Shown: positions 34,807-44,041, numbered from the stretch's first letter. The stretch: 49,483 bases of DNA from Paenibacillus lactis (GCF_017873605.1 NZ_JAGGKI010000031.1:1-49483), one strand, 5' to 3'. The notes: a model not told the origin generated them from the letters alone. Made by a program: numbers and translations.

Positions 34807-36301
34807 GGTCATAATCGCAGATGACAATCCCATTATTTGCACAGCGCTGGAAAGCCGCATTCCATGGAATGAGCTTGGTCTGGAGCTTTCCGGTGTTTGC
34901 CATGACGGCAGCGACGTTCTGGATCTGATCGAGAGACATGCACCTCATATCATGATCACGGATATCAGAATGCCCATCCTTGACGGAATCGCGCTTATCG
35001 AGCGGCTGCGCTCCCACGGGCTTCCACTGCAAATCATCATCATCTCCGGGTACAACGATTTCATATATCTTAAGAAAGCCATCGATCATGATGTGGCAGG
35101 TTATTTGTTGAAGCCGATTCAGGACCAGGAGCTGCTGAACAGTCTGCGTAAAGCGATCGGTCATTTAAAGGAACAGGAAAACGTCTCCCAAATGAGCCGT
35201 ACTGCCCGTATCCACGAGCTGCGCGAATCCAAACGGAACGCCAGCGATCGTTTGTCCGCCGTCATTCGGGGCGTGGAGACCTGTGAGCGGTGCGGAGATG
35301 TTCTCGCGGAGCTTTCTTTTCCGTCGCCCTACCAATGGCTCTTGTTTCAGTTACCACTTCAAGAGGATGGAGGTTTACCCGAGATCACCACGGAAGATCT
35401 TTTGGAGTATGAGGATGTTCTTCTTCATCAACATGCACGGTCATGCCATCTATTCCTACCGTCCGGCACCCTGCTCGCTGCCATAGCTCCATATGAGCAG
35501 GCTGCTTCGGTTACGGACCTGGTTTCGGTGCAGCTTCGGGAAGATGGCATCCAGACAACGCATGCAGCCAGCATGCAGTTTCAGTCGCTATCCGGCATGC
35601 AGCGGGAGCTAATGGGAACAATAGCCGGTTTATATGGACAGCTATTTCAGAGCCGATTCACACCAGCGACTGCGGTGCATACCCCTTTTCTGACAATCAA
35701 GGATCAGCGGATCATCAGCATGCACCTCTCTCTGCAGGATTACAAGGGCTCGCTTGCGTATATTTCCGAGCAGCTCGATCAATGCCTGGTCTCAGCTCCG
35801 ACACCGGGTCATCTAGATACCTTCATTAAGACCGTGTTCAAGTGGTATTCCGACTATGATCCAGCGTATTACGGCATGCAGGAGCAGATGGATGCAGCGC
35901 TGCTGGCTTCGCTTGCCTTTTCCTCGAGGGCCCATATACTGAATGCATTAACCCCAACGACAGAACCGGACTCTGATTCGGGGAGCAAAGCGATGAACGT
36001 CGTTCAGTATATCGAGAATAATCTGAATCAGACCTTGACCTTGAACATGCTGGGCAAGATCTTTCATCACAACAGCATCTACCTTGGACAGCTGATCAAA
36101 AAAGAAACGGGAATGCCGTTTAATCAACTGGTGAACAAGCTGCGGGTCGAGCGGGCCGAAGAGATGATCCGCCGCAATCCCGATGTGAAACTGACGGATT
36201 TGGCCTATCAGTTGGGCTACTCGGACAGCAAATACTTCTCCAAGGTATTCAAGAAAATTACGGGAAGGCCGCCAAGCCAAAGTGCGGATTCCGAAATGTA
36301 A
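34799..36301 (+). CDS. YesN-type response regulator with AraC DNA-binding domain
   Basis: A 500-residue regulator. Receiver domain 1-120: ADDNP acidic pair, acceptor Asp55 in IMITDIRMPILDG, Lys in GYLLKPIQD. A linker of about 250 residues with no clear domain follows. The last 105 residues are an AraC-type double helix-turn-helix (LTLNMLGKIFHHNSIYLGQL and LTDLAYQLGYSDSKYFSKVF). I choose the ATG at 34799, six bases after AAGGAAG; the ATG at 34793 overlaps that site. It is the partner of the overlapping kinase and is expected to activate the divergent importer. Confidence 0.94.
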   Translation: MYKVIIADDNPIICTALESRIPWNELGLELSGVCHDGSDVLDLIERHAPHIMITDIRMPILDGIALIERLRSHGLPLQIIIISGYNDFIYLKKAIDHDVAGYLLKPIQDQELLNSLRKAIGHLKEQENVSQMSRTARIHELRESKRNASDRLSAVIRGVETCERCGDVLAELSFPSPYQWLLFQLPLQEDGGLPEITTEDLLEYEDVLLHQHARSCHLFLPSGTLLAAIAPYEQAASVTDLVSVQLREDGIQTTHAASMQFQSLSGMQRELMGTIAGLYGQLFQSRFTPATAVHTPFLTIKDQRIISMHLSLQDYKGSLAYISEQLDQCLVSAPTPGHLDTFIKTVFKWYSDYDPAYYGMQEQMDAALLASLAFSSRAHILNALTPTTEPDSDSGSKAMNVVQYIENNLNQTLTLNMLGKIFHHNSIYLGQLIKKETGMPFNQLVNKLRVERAEEMIRRNPDVKLTDLAYQLGYSDSKYFSKVFKKITGRPPSQSADSEM

Positions 36302-36432
36302 AAAGCGATCTCAAATCCTGAATGGAGATCTGCCTATCGATCCTTATATCAAAAAATTCAGAAGACCTTCCAGACAATGGTTCACTTTCCTTATCTGTCT
36401 CTGCCGAAGCTGAAAGGTTAACCGATAAAAAA

Positions 36433-36478
36433 TAAGAAGCGATCCAGTATCACTCCTGTGATCTCTGATCGCTTCTTA
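36433..36478. terminator. bidirectional terminator between convergent genes
   Basis: TAAGAAGCGATC (36433-36444) pairs with GATCGCTTCTTA (36467-36478), a perfect 12-bp stem. On the minus strand it runs into TTATTTTTTA. It lies between the YesN-type gene and the convergent lipoprotein gene. The surrounding 280 bp has nothing else. Confidence 0.8.
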
Positions 36479-36581
36479 AATTGCATGAATGAGAATACAG
36501 TGACAGCCCTGTATAGATCAAATCCCATACATAAAGCCGACTATTAACAAGCTTCCAATGAGCGCTTTCTTTGTATAAATA

Positions 36582-37265
36582 CTACAGTGTGATTTCTTTC
36601 TCCCAAGTTAACTCATTACCATGTTCATCTCGGAAAAGAAAGAGTACTTTCCCTTTCTCTCCTTTTAGATTATCGGGATAGATAAATCCAGAATACTGTC
36701 CATTTCCACTAATATAAAAGCCATCCTCTCCGTTACTACCATGTTCAACCGCTTCTTGAATAGTGTTTTTTACAACAGAATGTTCGGATAACCACTGCAT
36801 TTCTACCAAATTGTAGCCTTCAGGAGCCTTATTTACAAAAAAGTCAAAGCTATTTCCTGTTGTTGGCTTTTCTGTCTGGTCAATAATAATTAAAATTTCT
36901 TTGTCCTGGGTATCTTGATTAGATTGATCAGACTGATTAGATTGAATTGTTTTAGTTTCACTTACATTTTTATCATTGGTTTCTTTAGAATTCCCACCTA
37001 TCTTTTTATCATCTGAAGTATCAGAAGATCCGCTTTCCGCATTATTACCTTGATTCTCTTCAATGTCACCGGATTCTTCTTTATTAATACTTTCTTTCTT
37101 ATCTTCCTGCTCTTGATTAGAATCAGTTGTCGTATTCCCCTGAATCGTTTCAGACTTTTGATTCACATTGCCATCTGATGTCTTCGTTGATTCATTACCG
37201 CAAGCGCTAGTAATCAGCATCATTACCACACCTGTAATAACGGTTACCTTTTTAATGTTAATCAT
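36582..37265 (-). CDS. lipoprotein with low-complexity linker
   Basis: A 227-residue lipoprotein (lipobox LITSAC, Cys22). Residues about 23-120 are a low-complexity linker dominated by S, N, D, E, K, Q and T, suited to spanning the cell wall. Residues about 122-227 form a compact, beta-rich domain (ILIIIDQTEKP, YNLVEMQWLS, GFIYPDNLKGEKGKVLFLF) that I do not recognise. It is 3 bp downstream of the sensor kinase, so it is the third gene of a regulator-kinase-lipoprotein operon, and may act as its accessory sensor or target. Its low GC content relative to the neighbours partly reflects the linker. Confidence 0.82.
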   Translation of the reverse strand: MINIKKVTVITGVVMMLITSACGNESTKTSDGNVNQKSETIQGNTTTDSNQEQEDKKESINKEESGDIEENQGNNAESGSSDTSDDKKIGGNSKETNDKNVSETKTIQSNQSDQSNQDTQDKEILIIIDQTEKPTTGNSFDFFVNKAPEGYNLVEMQWLSEHSVVKNTIQEAVEHGSNGEDGFYISGNGQYSGFIYPDNLKGEKGKVLFLFRDEHGNELTWEKEITL

Positions 37266-37268
37266 TAT

Positions 37269-39008
37269 TCATTTCCTGCCTTCGTTTAAAGTAAAGTAAA
37301 AAGCCACGCCTTGTTTAGTGTTTACTGCTCCATAATCGCTGCCGTGCAGTTCAAGAATATGCTTTACGATCGCCAGGCCCAAACCTGTTCCGCCGGTTTT
37401 CCGATCTCGAGATTTTTCCGCCCGGTAAAAGTGATCCCAAATACGTACTAGATCCTCCTCAGGAATAGACTTTCCGTTATTCTCTATGATGACGGTAATA
37501 GTTCCTATTCCTTTTTTTATGCTCATTTTAATCTCGCTGTTTTCAAATGCATGCCTTATTGCATTGCTCATAAGATTCAGAAGAACTTGTTCAATTCGCC
37601 TTAAATCTGCCTCAACAAATAAGCCTCTCTGGTTCAGATTATTAGTATAAAATTGAAGCTTTTTAGATTCCATTTGTTGTGAAAAAGAATCTACTACCCT
37701 CTGTATTAGATTATATAGATCAAAGGAGCTTGGAGACAGCTTGACGGCTTTCACTTCGAATTTAGATAATTCCAACATATCCATAATCAAGTCGTTCATC
37801 CGGTCCGTCTCATTAACAATTAAGGCCAGGTATCGCTCTTTCTTCTCCTTTGCTACTCCATCCTGTAACCCCTCCGCAAAACCTTTCACTATGCCAAGCG
37901 GAGTCTTAAGTTCATGTGAAATACTAGCAATGAGTTCTTTACGAAGCTCTTCAGCCCGTTTTTTTTCTTCTACGTCCTCCTGCAGCATTATGTTTGCGTG
38001 TTGTAGTTGTTTTATTGTCGTATCTAAGTTATGGGATAATATATTCAAGCTTCGAGATAGTTCTCCGAATTCGTCATTGGTTCTAACATCAGGCGGTGAA
38101 GAAAAGTCTAGTTTAGCCAGACGTACTGCTGCACGGTTTAACATAATCAAAGGGCGTGAAAGCATTCTCGAGTAAACTAATGAAAGTAACATTACAAGGA
38201 AAATAATAATGGGTGCTGCATAAATGAAATATTTTCTTAGGGTATTGACGGCTTCCCCCACCGGTTGCATGGAGGTCATCGAAAATAAGTAATGTTTCTC
38301 GTTAGCACTGTTTAAGAATGGGTGAAGCAAGAAAACATAATCGACCCCGCTCCATTTATCGCTCCAATTCACCCTGATTACTGAACCCTGTTTTAGTTGG
38401 TGTTGATATAAATCGACGTTTTCTAACCATTCCTCGACTGCTTCTTTTACCAATGCGTCTTGATATAAAGGGTTATAAGTACGATTCTCAGGAATGAGCA
38501 GATCTGATACCGTACCCTGAACCCGCACAAGTCCAACTTCTGGATAATTTCCCCTTGGTCGGATGGAAACAGGCTGCATGATCGTATCGTTTTCATCCAT
38601 AAAGATTCCATCTACAGCTATTACATCGCCTAATCTTAAGTTCTGTGGTACCTCCCCTTCCTGTATCCCATCTAACGGGATCTCAATTTTTACAATTTTA
38701 TTTTTAGTTTGCAGTTTTATAAAATAAGGATTCAAACGAATGATTTCAAAATTACTGTTCAATATTGAAATACTAGTATCATTTTGATTCATGAACTCCC
38801 CGATTGTTCTAGCGGGAAGTTTTGCATTCGGCTCTTTTTCCAACTCCTTCAAGAGCTGATTCGAGTTATGCTCCATTGCATTAATTTTAGATGATCTATA
38901 AAAATGCTCGAAGAATTGTCCTTGGGCGAACATGACCAAAGAAAAAATAAACAGGATTAGAAGTGAAGTCGCTACAAATAATTTGGTAACTACACTGTGC
39001 TTTTTCAT
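37269..39008 (-). CDS. sensor histidine kinase with large extracellular domain
   Basis: A 579-residue kinase. Membrane helices at about 8-30 and 252-278 flank an extracellular sensor domain of about 220 residues. A HAMP domain follows (SRPLIMLNRAAVRLAKLDF), then a short coiled coil, the acceptor His in ASISHELKTPLGIVKG, N box LNLMSNAIRHAF and G box TGGTGLGLAIVKH. This is the classical PhoR/ResE-type layout. The stop is 3 bp from the lipoprotein start; its own start follows the regulator stop by 3 bp. The signal is unknown. Confidence 0.94.
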   Translation of the reverse strand: MKKHSVVTKLFVATSLLILFIFSLVMFAQGQFFEHFYRSSKINAMEHNSNQLLKELEKEPNAKLPARTIGEFMNQNDTSISILNSNFEIIRLNPYFIKLQTKNKIVKIEIPLDGIQEGEVPQNLRLGDVIAVDGIFMDENDTIMQPVSIRPRGNYPEVGLVRVQGTVSDLLIPENRTYNPLYQDALVKEAVEEWLENVDLYQHQLKQGSVIRVNWSDKWSGVDYVFLLHPFLNSANEKHYLFSMTSMQPVGEAVNTLRKYFIYAAPIIIFLVMLLSLVYSRMLSRPLIMLNRAAVRLAKLDFSSPPDVRTNDEFGELSRSLNILSHNLDTTIKQLQHANIMLQEDVEEKKRAEELRKELIASISHELKTPLGIVKGFAEGLQDGVAKEKKERYLALIVNETDRMNDLIMDMLELSKFEVKAVKLSPSSFDLYNLIQRVVDSFSQQMESKKLQFYTNNLNQRGLFVEADLRRIEQVLLNLMSNAIRHAFENSEIKMSIKKGIGTITVIIENNGKSIPEEDLVRIWDHFYRAEKSRDRKTGGTGLGLAIVKHILELHGSDYGAVNTKQGVAFYFTLNEGRK

Positions 39009-39011
39009 CCC

Positions 39012-39686
39012 TCACACCTCAAATTTATAACCCGCACGAACTACCGTAACTATATACCGTCCTGTTTCACCAAGCTTTGCTCTTAACTTCTTAATGTGTG
39101 TATCCACGGTTCTTAAATCACCTAAATAATCATATCCCCAAACTGCGTTTAAAATATATTCTCTTGATAACACTTTTCCGTAATTTTGAACTAGAAAAAG
39201 GAGCAAGTCATACTCTTTTGGAGAAAAATCTATATTCACTCCTGATATATTTACGACGTGTGCCTTTCTATTAATTTGTAGTTCACCATACACAAGCATC
39301 TCGTTTTTACGACCTACAGTTCCTTCTTTCCTCTTTAATAGTGCTTTAGCACGGGCTACCAATACTCGAGGACTCAAAGGCTTTATGACATATTCATCTG
39401 CTCCAAGTTCAAAACCCAATAGCTGGTCTTCATCATCAGACCTTGCCGTAATTATGATTATGGGTATATCTGATTTTGCCCGAATACTCCGGCATACCGT
39501 ATAACCATCCATTTCTGGCATCATAATGTCAAGAATAATAAGGTCGAAATGGGCAGCATTAAACTTATCGAGAGCGATCCTACCGTTTTCCGCTTCTTGC
39601 ACTTCCCATTCTTCCTGAATAAAGTAATCTGAAATAAACTCCCTCATAAGTACATCGTCTTCAATCAATAAAATGCTTCGTTTCAT
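39012..39686 (-). CDS. OmpR-family response regulator
   Basis: A 224-residue regulator. The receiver has LIEDDV, acceptor Asp53 in LIILDIMMPEMDG and Lys in EYVIKPLSP; the winged-helix domain has INRKAHVVNISG, DFSPKEYDLLLFL and VDTHIKKLRAKLG. I take the ATG at 39686 with GTGGAG nine bases upstream; the GTG at 39701 is part of that site. It heads the three-gene operon. A short upstream frame with a strong binding site overlaps its start. Confidence 0.93.
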   Translation of the reverse strand: MKRSILLIEDDVLMREFISDYFIQEEWEVQEAENGRIALDKFNAAHFDLIILDIMMPEMDGYTVCRSIRAKSDIPIIIITARSDDEDQLLGFELGADEYVIKPLSPRVLVARAKALLKRKEGTVGRKNEMLVYGELQINRKAHVVNISGVNIDFSPKEYDLLLFLVQNYGKVLSREYILNAVWGYDYLGDLRTVDTHIKKLRAKLGETGRYIVTVVRAGYKFEV

Positions 39687-39720
39687 TACAGCACGCTCCA
39701 CTTTCTGTTTTCAAAGGCAT
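39661..39720 (-). CDS. possible leader peptide overlapping the regulator start
   Basis: A 19-codon frame (MPLKTESGACCNETKHFID) starts at ATG 39720 after GAGGTGGTG eight bases upstream, a better site than that of the regulator itself. It ends 26 bases inside the regulator gene in another frame, so ribosomes finishing it could re-initiate or be in competition. The remaining 39721-40075 upstream shows only a weak promoter-like TATACT near 39754. Confidence 0.35.
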   Translation of the reverse strand: MPLKTESGACCNETKHFID

Positions 39721-40075
39721 ATAGAAATCACCACCTCTATTGTTTTATCAGTATAGCAGAATAGAAGCACGAACCACTTTTATCTTTTAGCGATCCCATT
39801 CATTAACTAAATATAAATTAAACTTGTGTATAACGTGTGTACACGTCATAGTTTTGCGCAAATTCTTTCGTTTTTCTAATCCAATCCCGTTGTTCTATCC
39901 ATCACTCCGAGAGTGAGTTCTTAAAAGAATACTCTATCTCTGTGCTTTCCAACTAGTATCGTTCTTAGGTCTAGGGATCAAATCAGCCTTTAGCCGTATT
40001 AAGTAAATATTCTTTCATGGCTTATATTATAAAGGGCACAAGATCCATATATTAAAAAAATCGGAATAGAAGGGT

Positions 40076-40612
40076 ATGCGTAGAAGCTGAGGAAGATACG
40101 TGTTTCAGAAAAGATACTGTTATTGGGGTATGGTTTGATCCTTATATTTATGGTGGTACAGGATTGGGTTCCACTTGGCACGTTAAATAATGTCCAGGCA
40201 ATTTCATTGAATCGTTCAAAGAGCGAACTGGTCACCGTCACAATTATTGGAGTTGTGCAAATTTTAATATTGATAGCTCTGATATTGGTTTTTGTCGGCA
40301 AGAGACAACCTTTATGGGTAAAGTTTTGGTTTACTTATTCATCCCACTTTTATATTTGCTGGAGCATTGCTTGATTGGTGGATTCCTTATTTGTTTGGAT
40401 ACGGTGCCGAGGAGAAAAGTACAAGATACATCGAAATGTTTGGAAACACGCATTCCTTTTTGCCTTTAAGGAATGGTATTGTGCCAAATACACCACATAT
40501 CCTGTTCCATACGATACTTCTAATCTGCATCTTCCTTACCATTTATATTAGCTTCACTAATAAATCGAGGAGTTCGCAAAAGAAGTATATTTCAAGAGAA
40601 AAGGTTATATAA
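40076..40612 (+). pseudogene. small membrane protein gene with frameshifts
   Basis: Two consecutive plus-strand frames read as one protein of about 175 residues. The first has GYGLILIFMVVQDWVPLGTL, LNNVQAISLN and IGVVQILILIALILVFVG. The second, joined near 40345, has TFIFAGALLDWWIPYLFGYG, then EKSTRYIEMFGNTHSFLPLR and a last membrane helix. The likely start (ATG 40076 after GAAGGG) is also out of frame with the main body by one or two bases. Four membrane helices are expected. I do not recognise the family. Two independent shifts favour decay over a sequencing error. Confidence 0.6.
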
Positions 40613-40753
40613 GCACTAGGGTTATTGACTGGGATCTCACTGGAGGTTTTGATTCAGACTATATTAAATAGGTGACATATTGAAAATATTTTAACGCATC
40701 TAAACTTTTCAACACTAACAATGAATGAGCATTTTAAGAAAAGGTAGAGACTT

Positions 40754-40789
40754 TATCTAATCGGGAATCGGCTCAAGTTCTTGTCCCTC
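40754..40789 (+). repeat. dispersed intergenic repeat, copy 4
   Basis: TATCTAATCGGGAATCGGCTC followed by AAGTTCTTGTCCC; apart from one inserted A it equals copy 1 at 17178 over about 33 bases. It ends three bases before the C7/G7 hairpin. Confidence 0.65.
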
Positions 40790-40791
40790 GT

Positions 40792-40825
40792 CACCCCCCC
40801 TATCAAATAATTTGAAGGGGGGGTG
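40792..40825. terminator. strong GC hairpin (C7/G7) past the kinase-like gene
   Basis: CACCCCCCC (40792-40800) pairs with GGGGGGGTG (40817-40825), and CAAAT/ATTTG extends it inward. It lies 22 bases past the stop codon of the minus-strand gene at 40847. There is no T run, so a stabilising 3' hairpin is as likely as a terminator. Confidence 0.5.
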
Positions 40826-40846
40826 GTTTGATGATGGATACACCTT

Positions 40847-41434
40847 TTATGAAACACTAACATCTCTTTTACTTAAATTCTTAAATGCCAAGTATTCCTT
40901 ATTGGACTTCATATAACTTAATATCTTTTCGGCACATTCTTTTGGATTCATCTTTTCCGTATTTACTCTGAGGTCGTACTCATCAACGCTATATACCTTG
41001 TTGAACTGTGAAGCCGCTAGTCCAATAACTCTATCTCCTCTTGCTTGCTCTCTTCTAATGAGTTCTTCTTTCGAGCATATTACTCCTACAAATAACGTAG
41101 GCTGATCGAAAAACAGATCAAGACACTCATTCAACCACTTGTCGTTGTCGATTACGGTATCTACTATTACATTCACACCAATTTCTGAAAACAATTTTAT
41201 TGTCGAATAGTACACGGAGAGTAAGGGATCAAAAATGATTTGTCCGATCCTTTGCTGATCTACTTCTCTTGTAGGTTCAACAACATCTAAAAATTTGGTG
41301 TTGAATTCTTTAATAAAATGATCTATTGATAAATAATGAAATGGAATCTCTGTTTGATTCATCAGTTCTATAGAAATACTAGTCTTTCCTGAACTTGAAG
41401 TTCCGTTCATTAACACAATAATCCCTTGCTTCAA
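40847..41434 (-). CDS. chloramphenicol-phosphotransferase-like kinase
   Basis: A 195-residue P-loop kinase. The Walker A is NGTSSSGKTS near the N-terminus, followed by LSIDHF, a lid region (CSKEELIRREQARGDR) and a C-terminal helix. This is the pattern of the chloramphenicol 3-O-phosphotransferase-like family, many of whose members have unknown substrates. I take TTG at 41434 (MKQGIIVLMNG) because GAGG lies nine bases upstream and relatives start at this point; the frame is open to 41545 but that part overlaps the next gene. The overlap with the phosphatase gene is 56 bp. Confidence 0.8.
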   Translation of the reverse strand: MKQGIIVLMNGTSSSGKTSISIELMNQTEIPFHYLSIDHFIKEFNTKFLDVVEPTREVDQQRIGQIIFDPLLSVYYSTIKLFSEIGVNVIVDTVIDNDKWLNECLDLFFDQPTLFVGVICSKEELIRREQARGDRVIGLAASQFNKVYSVDEYDLRVNTEKMNPKECAEKILSYMKSNKEYLAFKNLSKRDVSVS

Positions 41435-42260
41435 ACGAATCACCCTCACGTATAGGATTGGCGTAGCGTTCACATATCGTCTTATCTCTTGCCAAATTGG
41501 GAGGGCTTTCACCTTTTTTAACAGAATGTAGAAAGTACTCACCATGATTTATCTCCAGGCAGTTAAGCTGCTTACCGTAGGCACATGCTCCGTCAACACC
41601 TATCTTATCCTCAAGAGGACTAAACCAAATATCTGCAGATGAGTGCAAATAAACGCATGGCGTATGGCCAAAAACGACGATCTTATCTGTACCTGTGAGA
41701 TTGTTAATGAATATGTCTCTGATCCACAAAAAATCGTCATCGGGCTGTTTTTTCCAATCCTCATAGAATGGGTTGATTCCGGCATGTACGAAGATATGAG
41801 TATCTGTTTCATGGTACAATGGCAGATCATTAAGAAAATCAATGTGCGGTTGGAAGTGATTACGAATAAATTCCTTGGCTTTTATATATGTATTCCAATC
41901 AAATTGCTCCTCCAAGAAGTCAAAACCACAATAACTCTCTATCGTCTGATACCCTCCATTATTTAACCAATGAGCATTAAGGCTCTCATCATTGTTGATC
42001 AGGGCGCTTACCATCATATCATCATGGTTTCCCTTTAGTACAACCACCCCAAACTCTTCATGCAATTCCTTGACTCGCTGCACGACCTCTCTGCTCTTTA
42101 TCCCTCGATCAACGTAGTCTCCCAATAAAATCAACTCATCATGTTGAGGCCTATAATTAACTTTGCTTAGCAACAAGTTGAATTCATCGAGACAACCATG
42201 AACATCACTAATTATCAATGATCTGATACAGAACCCTCCTGTCTCAGTTGAATCTTTCAT
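41379..42260 (-). CDS. calcineurin-like metallophosphoesterase
   Basis: A 293-residue phosphatase. The family motifs are complete: IISDVHGCLDEF (DxH), LLGDYVDRG (GDxxDRG), VVLKGNHDDMM (GNHD), HIFVHAGINP and VFGHTPC. This matches the PP2A/diadenosine-tetraphosphatase-like group. The end looks extended: the last 27 residues (from about NPIREGD) read through the start of the downstream gene. The start is unclear: AGGAGGG (42235-42241) lies inside the frame, six bases before an ATC codon where relatives have their start Met; the ATG at 42260 has no site, and a TTG at 42219 is 15 bases from it. Confidence 0.85.
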   Translation of the reverse strand: MKDSTETGGFCIRSLIISDVHGCLDEFNLLLSKVNYRPQHDELILLGDYVDRGIKSREVVQRVKELHEEFGVVVLKGNHDDMMVSALINNDESLNAHWLNNGGYQTIESYCGFDFLEEQFDWNTYIKAKEFIRNHFQPHIDFLNDLPLYHETDTHIFVHAGINPFYEDWKKQPDDDFLWIRDIFINNLTGTDKIVVFGHTPCVYLHSSADIWFSPLEDKIGVDGACAYGKQLNCLEINHGEYFLHSVKKGESPPNLARDKTICERYANPIREGDSFEARDYCVNERNFKFRKD

Positions 42261-42392
42261 AATATACTATGCCATTGCCATCAGGTTTATATCGACGAGT
42301 CTTCGTTGAACAGGCTAAGGACAAACGGCTAAAATTCGCCATCTCCTGCTAGTAATATCCTAAAGCTCCTCAATACGCTTCGCTCAATATAG

Positions 42393-43139
42393 TTATTTCA
42401 TATACCATTTAATCGCATTCTTATACAAGACCTTTTCAACTTGATCATTATCAAGAGTGTTGTAAATCAATTCAATATCAGAATGATCATAAGGTCTCTT
42501 TGCTCTCGTTGAAGGTAAATCGGTTCCAAACATTAAGGCATCTGGGTTAATTGAATAAATTGTACGGATAGCCTCTGTTACATCAAGATCAACCCTACCA
42601 AAGCCGGTTGCTTTTACTCTAACTCCCTTATCGACTAAAGATAGAAGGTTATTAAACCCCTCTCTTGATAAACCCAAATGATCTACCGATACTGCAGGGA
42701 GTTTTTCCAAAGTTGTTGCAATTTCAGGTAAAGAAGTAGAATCAATATATAATTCAGCGTGCCATCCTACTAACTCATGAACTCTCCTGGCGAAGTAGTC
42801 TAAACGGGAGATGTCTTCCGAACCTCCTCGCTTGACATTAAAACGAATGGCTCTTACACCGTAGCCATGCAGCCTGATTATTTCTTCATCTGACGTATCA
42901 TGTGGCAATTGAGTTACACCAACAAAATTCTCACCGAGTTTTTGTAACGAATTAATGAGATAGTTTTGATCGAATCCTTGAAATGAACCCGATATAATAG
43001 CACCTCCCATTACATTTAGTTCCTGAACTTTATCTAAATAGTCTTTGCAGGTAAAGGGCTCAGGTAAGAATCCTTGATTCTCTATTAATGGAAAACGTGG
43101 GTCTATGATGTGTAGGTGTGTATCAAAAATGGTTCGCAT
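42393..43139 (-). CDS. amidohydrolase family protein
   Basis: A 248-residue TIM-barrel hydrolase of the amidohydrolase-2 type. The N-terminal metal motif is FDTHLHIID; later landmarks are RAIRFNVKRGG, AELYIDSTSL, VDHLGLS and the C-terminal MFGTDLPSTR with the catalytic-type Asp. Relatives act on 2-pyrone-4,6-dicarboxylate or similar lactones and on carboxylic acids; the substrate here is unknown. The ATG at 43139 has AGGAGAGGAG upstream; the longer frame to 43190 has none. It stands alone. Confidence 0.88.
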   Translation of the reverse strand: MRTIFDTHLHIIDPRFPLIENQGFLPEPFTCKDYLDKVQELNVMGGAIISGSFQGFDQNYLINSLQKLGENFVGVTQLPHDTSDEEIIRLHGYGVRAIRFNVKRGGSEDISRLDYFARRVHELVGWHAELYIDSTSLPEIATTLEKLPAVSVDHLGLSREGFNNLLSLVDKGVRVKATGFGRVDLDVTEAIRTIYSINPDALMFGTDLPSTRAKRPYDHSDIELIYNTLDNDQVEKVLYKNAIKWYMK

Positions 43140-43338
43140 GAATTTTTCTCCTCTCCTATCGCCAGATGTAAGCATTAGAAAAAGGTACACATGTGTTTCA
43201 TCTAATGAAATTAAGTTTCACTAATGCTTCATCTATATTCTAACTGAAAAACACTAAGATAAAAAGCACCCAACATTGATAGAATTATATGAGTTTGTCG
43301 CATGTTTTTCTTTAGAGTCACATTTTATATGGATCCTC

Positions 43339-43436
43339 TTCATTAAGCTATTCCAACCCTTTAGCTTAATGAAATAGCATTGGAATTGCTTAGATTTTCA
43401 TTTAACCGGTAATCGGACTCATTCTTGTCCTACAGC
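43339..43436 (+). repeat. inverted repeat plus dispersed repeat, copy 5
   Basis: TTCATTAAGCTA (43339-43350) and TAGCTTAATGAA (43362-43373) form a perfect 12-bp inverted repeat. About 30 bases on comes AACCGGTAATCGGACTC with ATTCTTGTCC (43403-43432). The order TAGCTTAATGA, then TAATCGG-type block, then TTCTTGTCC is as in the copies at 24757 and 47486. The rest of 43140-43592 is AT-rich and holds no gene. Confidence 0.55.
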
Positions 43437-43592
43437 TGAGGCTGAAATTAAAAGCATAAATCCAATGAGTATTCATTAAGTAAGTATTTCTTTAAGAATC
43501 CATTATCTAGGATATTCAATTCTAACCTATAATTAAGGATGTCTTATGAATACAACCTACAAGCTCAGTCAATTCTAAATACAGCATGTAAA

Positions 43593-43622
43593 TAAGCCAC
43601 TTGGAAAGGACCAGGTGGCTTA
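43593..43622 (-). terminator. terminator past a gene remnant
   Basis: TAAGCCACTTGG (43593-43604) pairs with CCAGGTGGCTTA (43611-43622) with one wobble. On the minus strand it ends in TTATTT, 29 bases after the stop codon of the remnant at 43651. Confidence 0.6.
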
Positions 43623-43650
43623 CTCATGTCATATTACACTTCCTCAAGTC

Positions 43651-43905
43651 TTACTTGTTGGCGGTACCGGTAATCTTCTCGTAGTACGGAGCCAGCTTGG
43701 AAGTCGCCTGCTCATATTGCTCCTGTTCTTCTTCGGTCAGCTTCTCGGCATCTTGGACAAGACGGACCATGAACCCGTACAACCAAAACCGGTATTACAA
43801 CGCAACATCTTCACTTAAATCCACATTTCTGCCGCTTTCCCGATCAATCTCACCTTTGAATCCTCCCATTACATAGCTTTGAAGCCAACTTCTAAAAGAA
43901 CTGCC
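43651..43905 (-). pseudogene. C-terminal remnant of an unidentified gene
   Basis: The minus strand reads FRSWLQSYVMGGFKGEIDRE, then SGRNVDLSEDVAL, an in-frame TAA, and on with YRFWLYGFMVRLVQDAEKLT, EEEQEQYEQATSKLAPYYEK and ITGTANK before the natural stop. The composition is clearly protein-coding, there is a terminator after it, and both halves share one frame, so only a single nonsense codon and the loss of the 5' part separate it from a gene. I do not recognise the family. 43906-44041 holds nothing else. Confidence 0.6.
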
Positions 43906-44041
43906 TTATCCCCCGGAAGTTATGGCCAAACAAGTTGGAATCTTATTGGAGAGAAGTCTTTAGAGCATTACTGGTCCATTTGTCATGCAGATATGAAGAA
44001 AATCAACCACGAATAAGTGGTATTGTCTGGTCCTCATGCAT

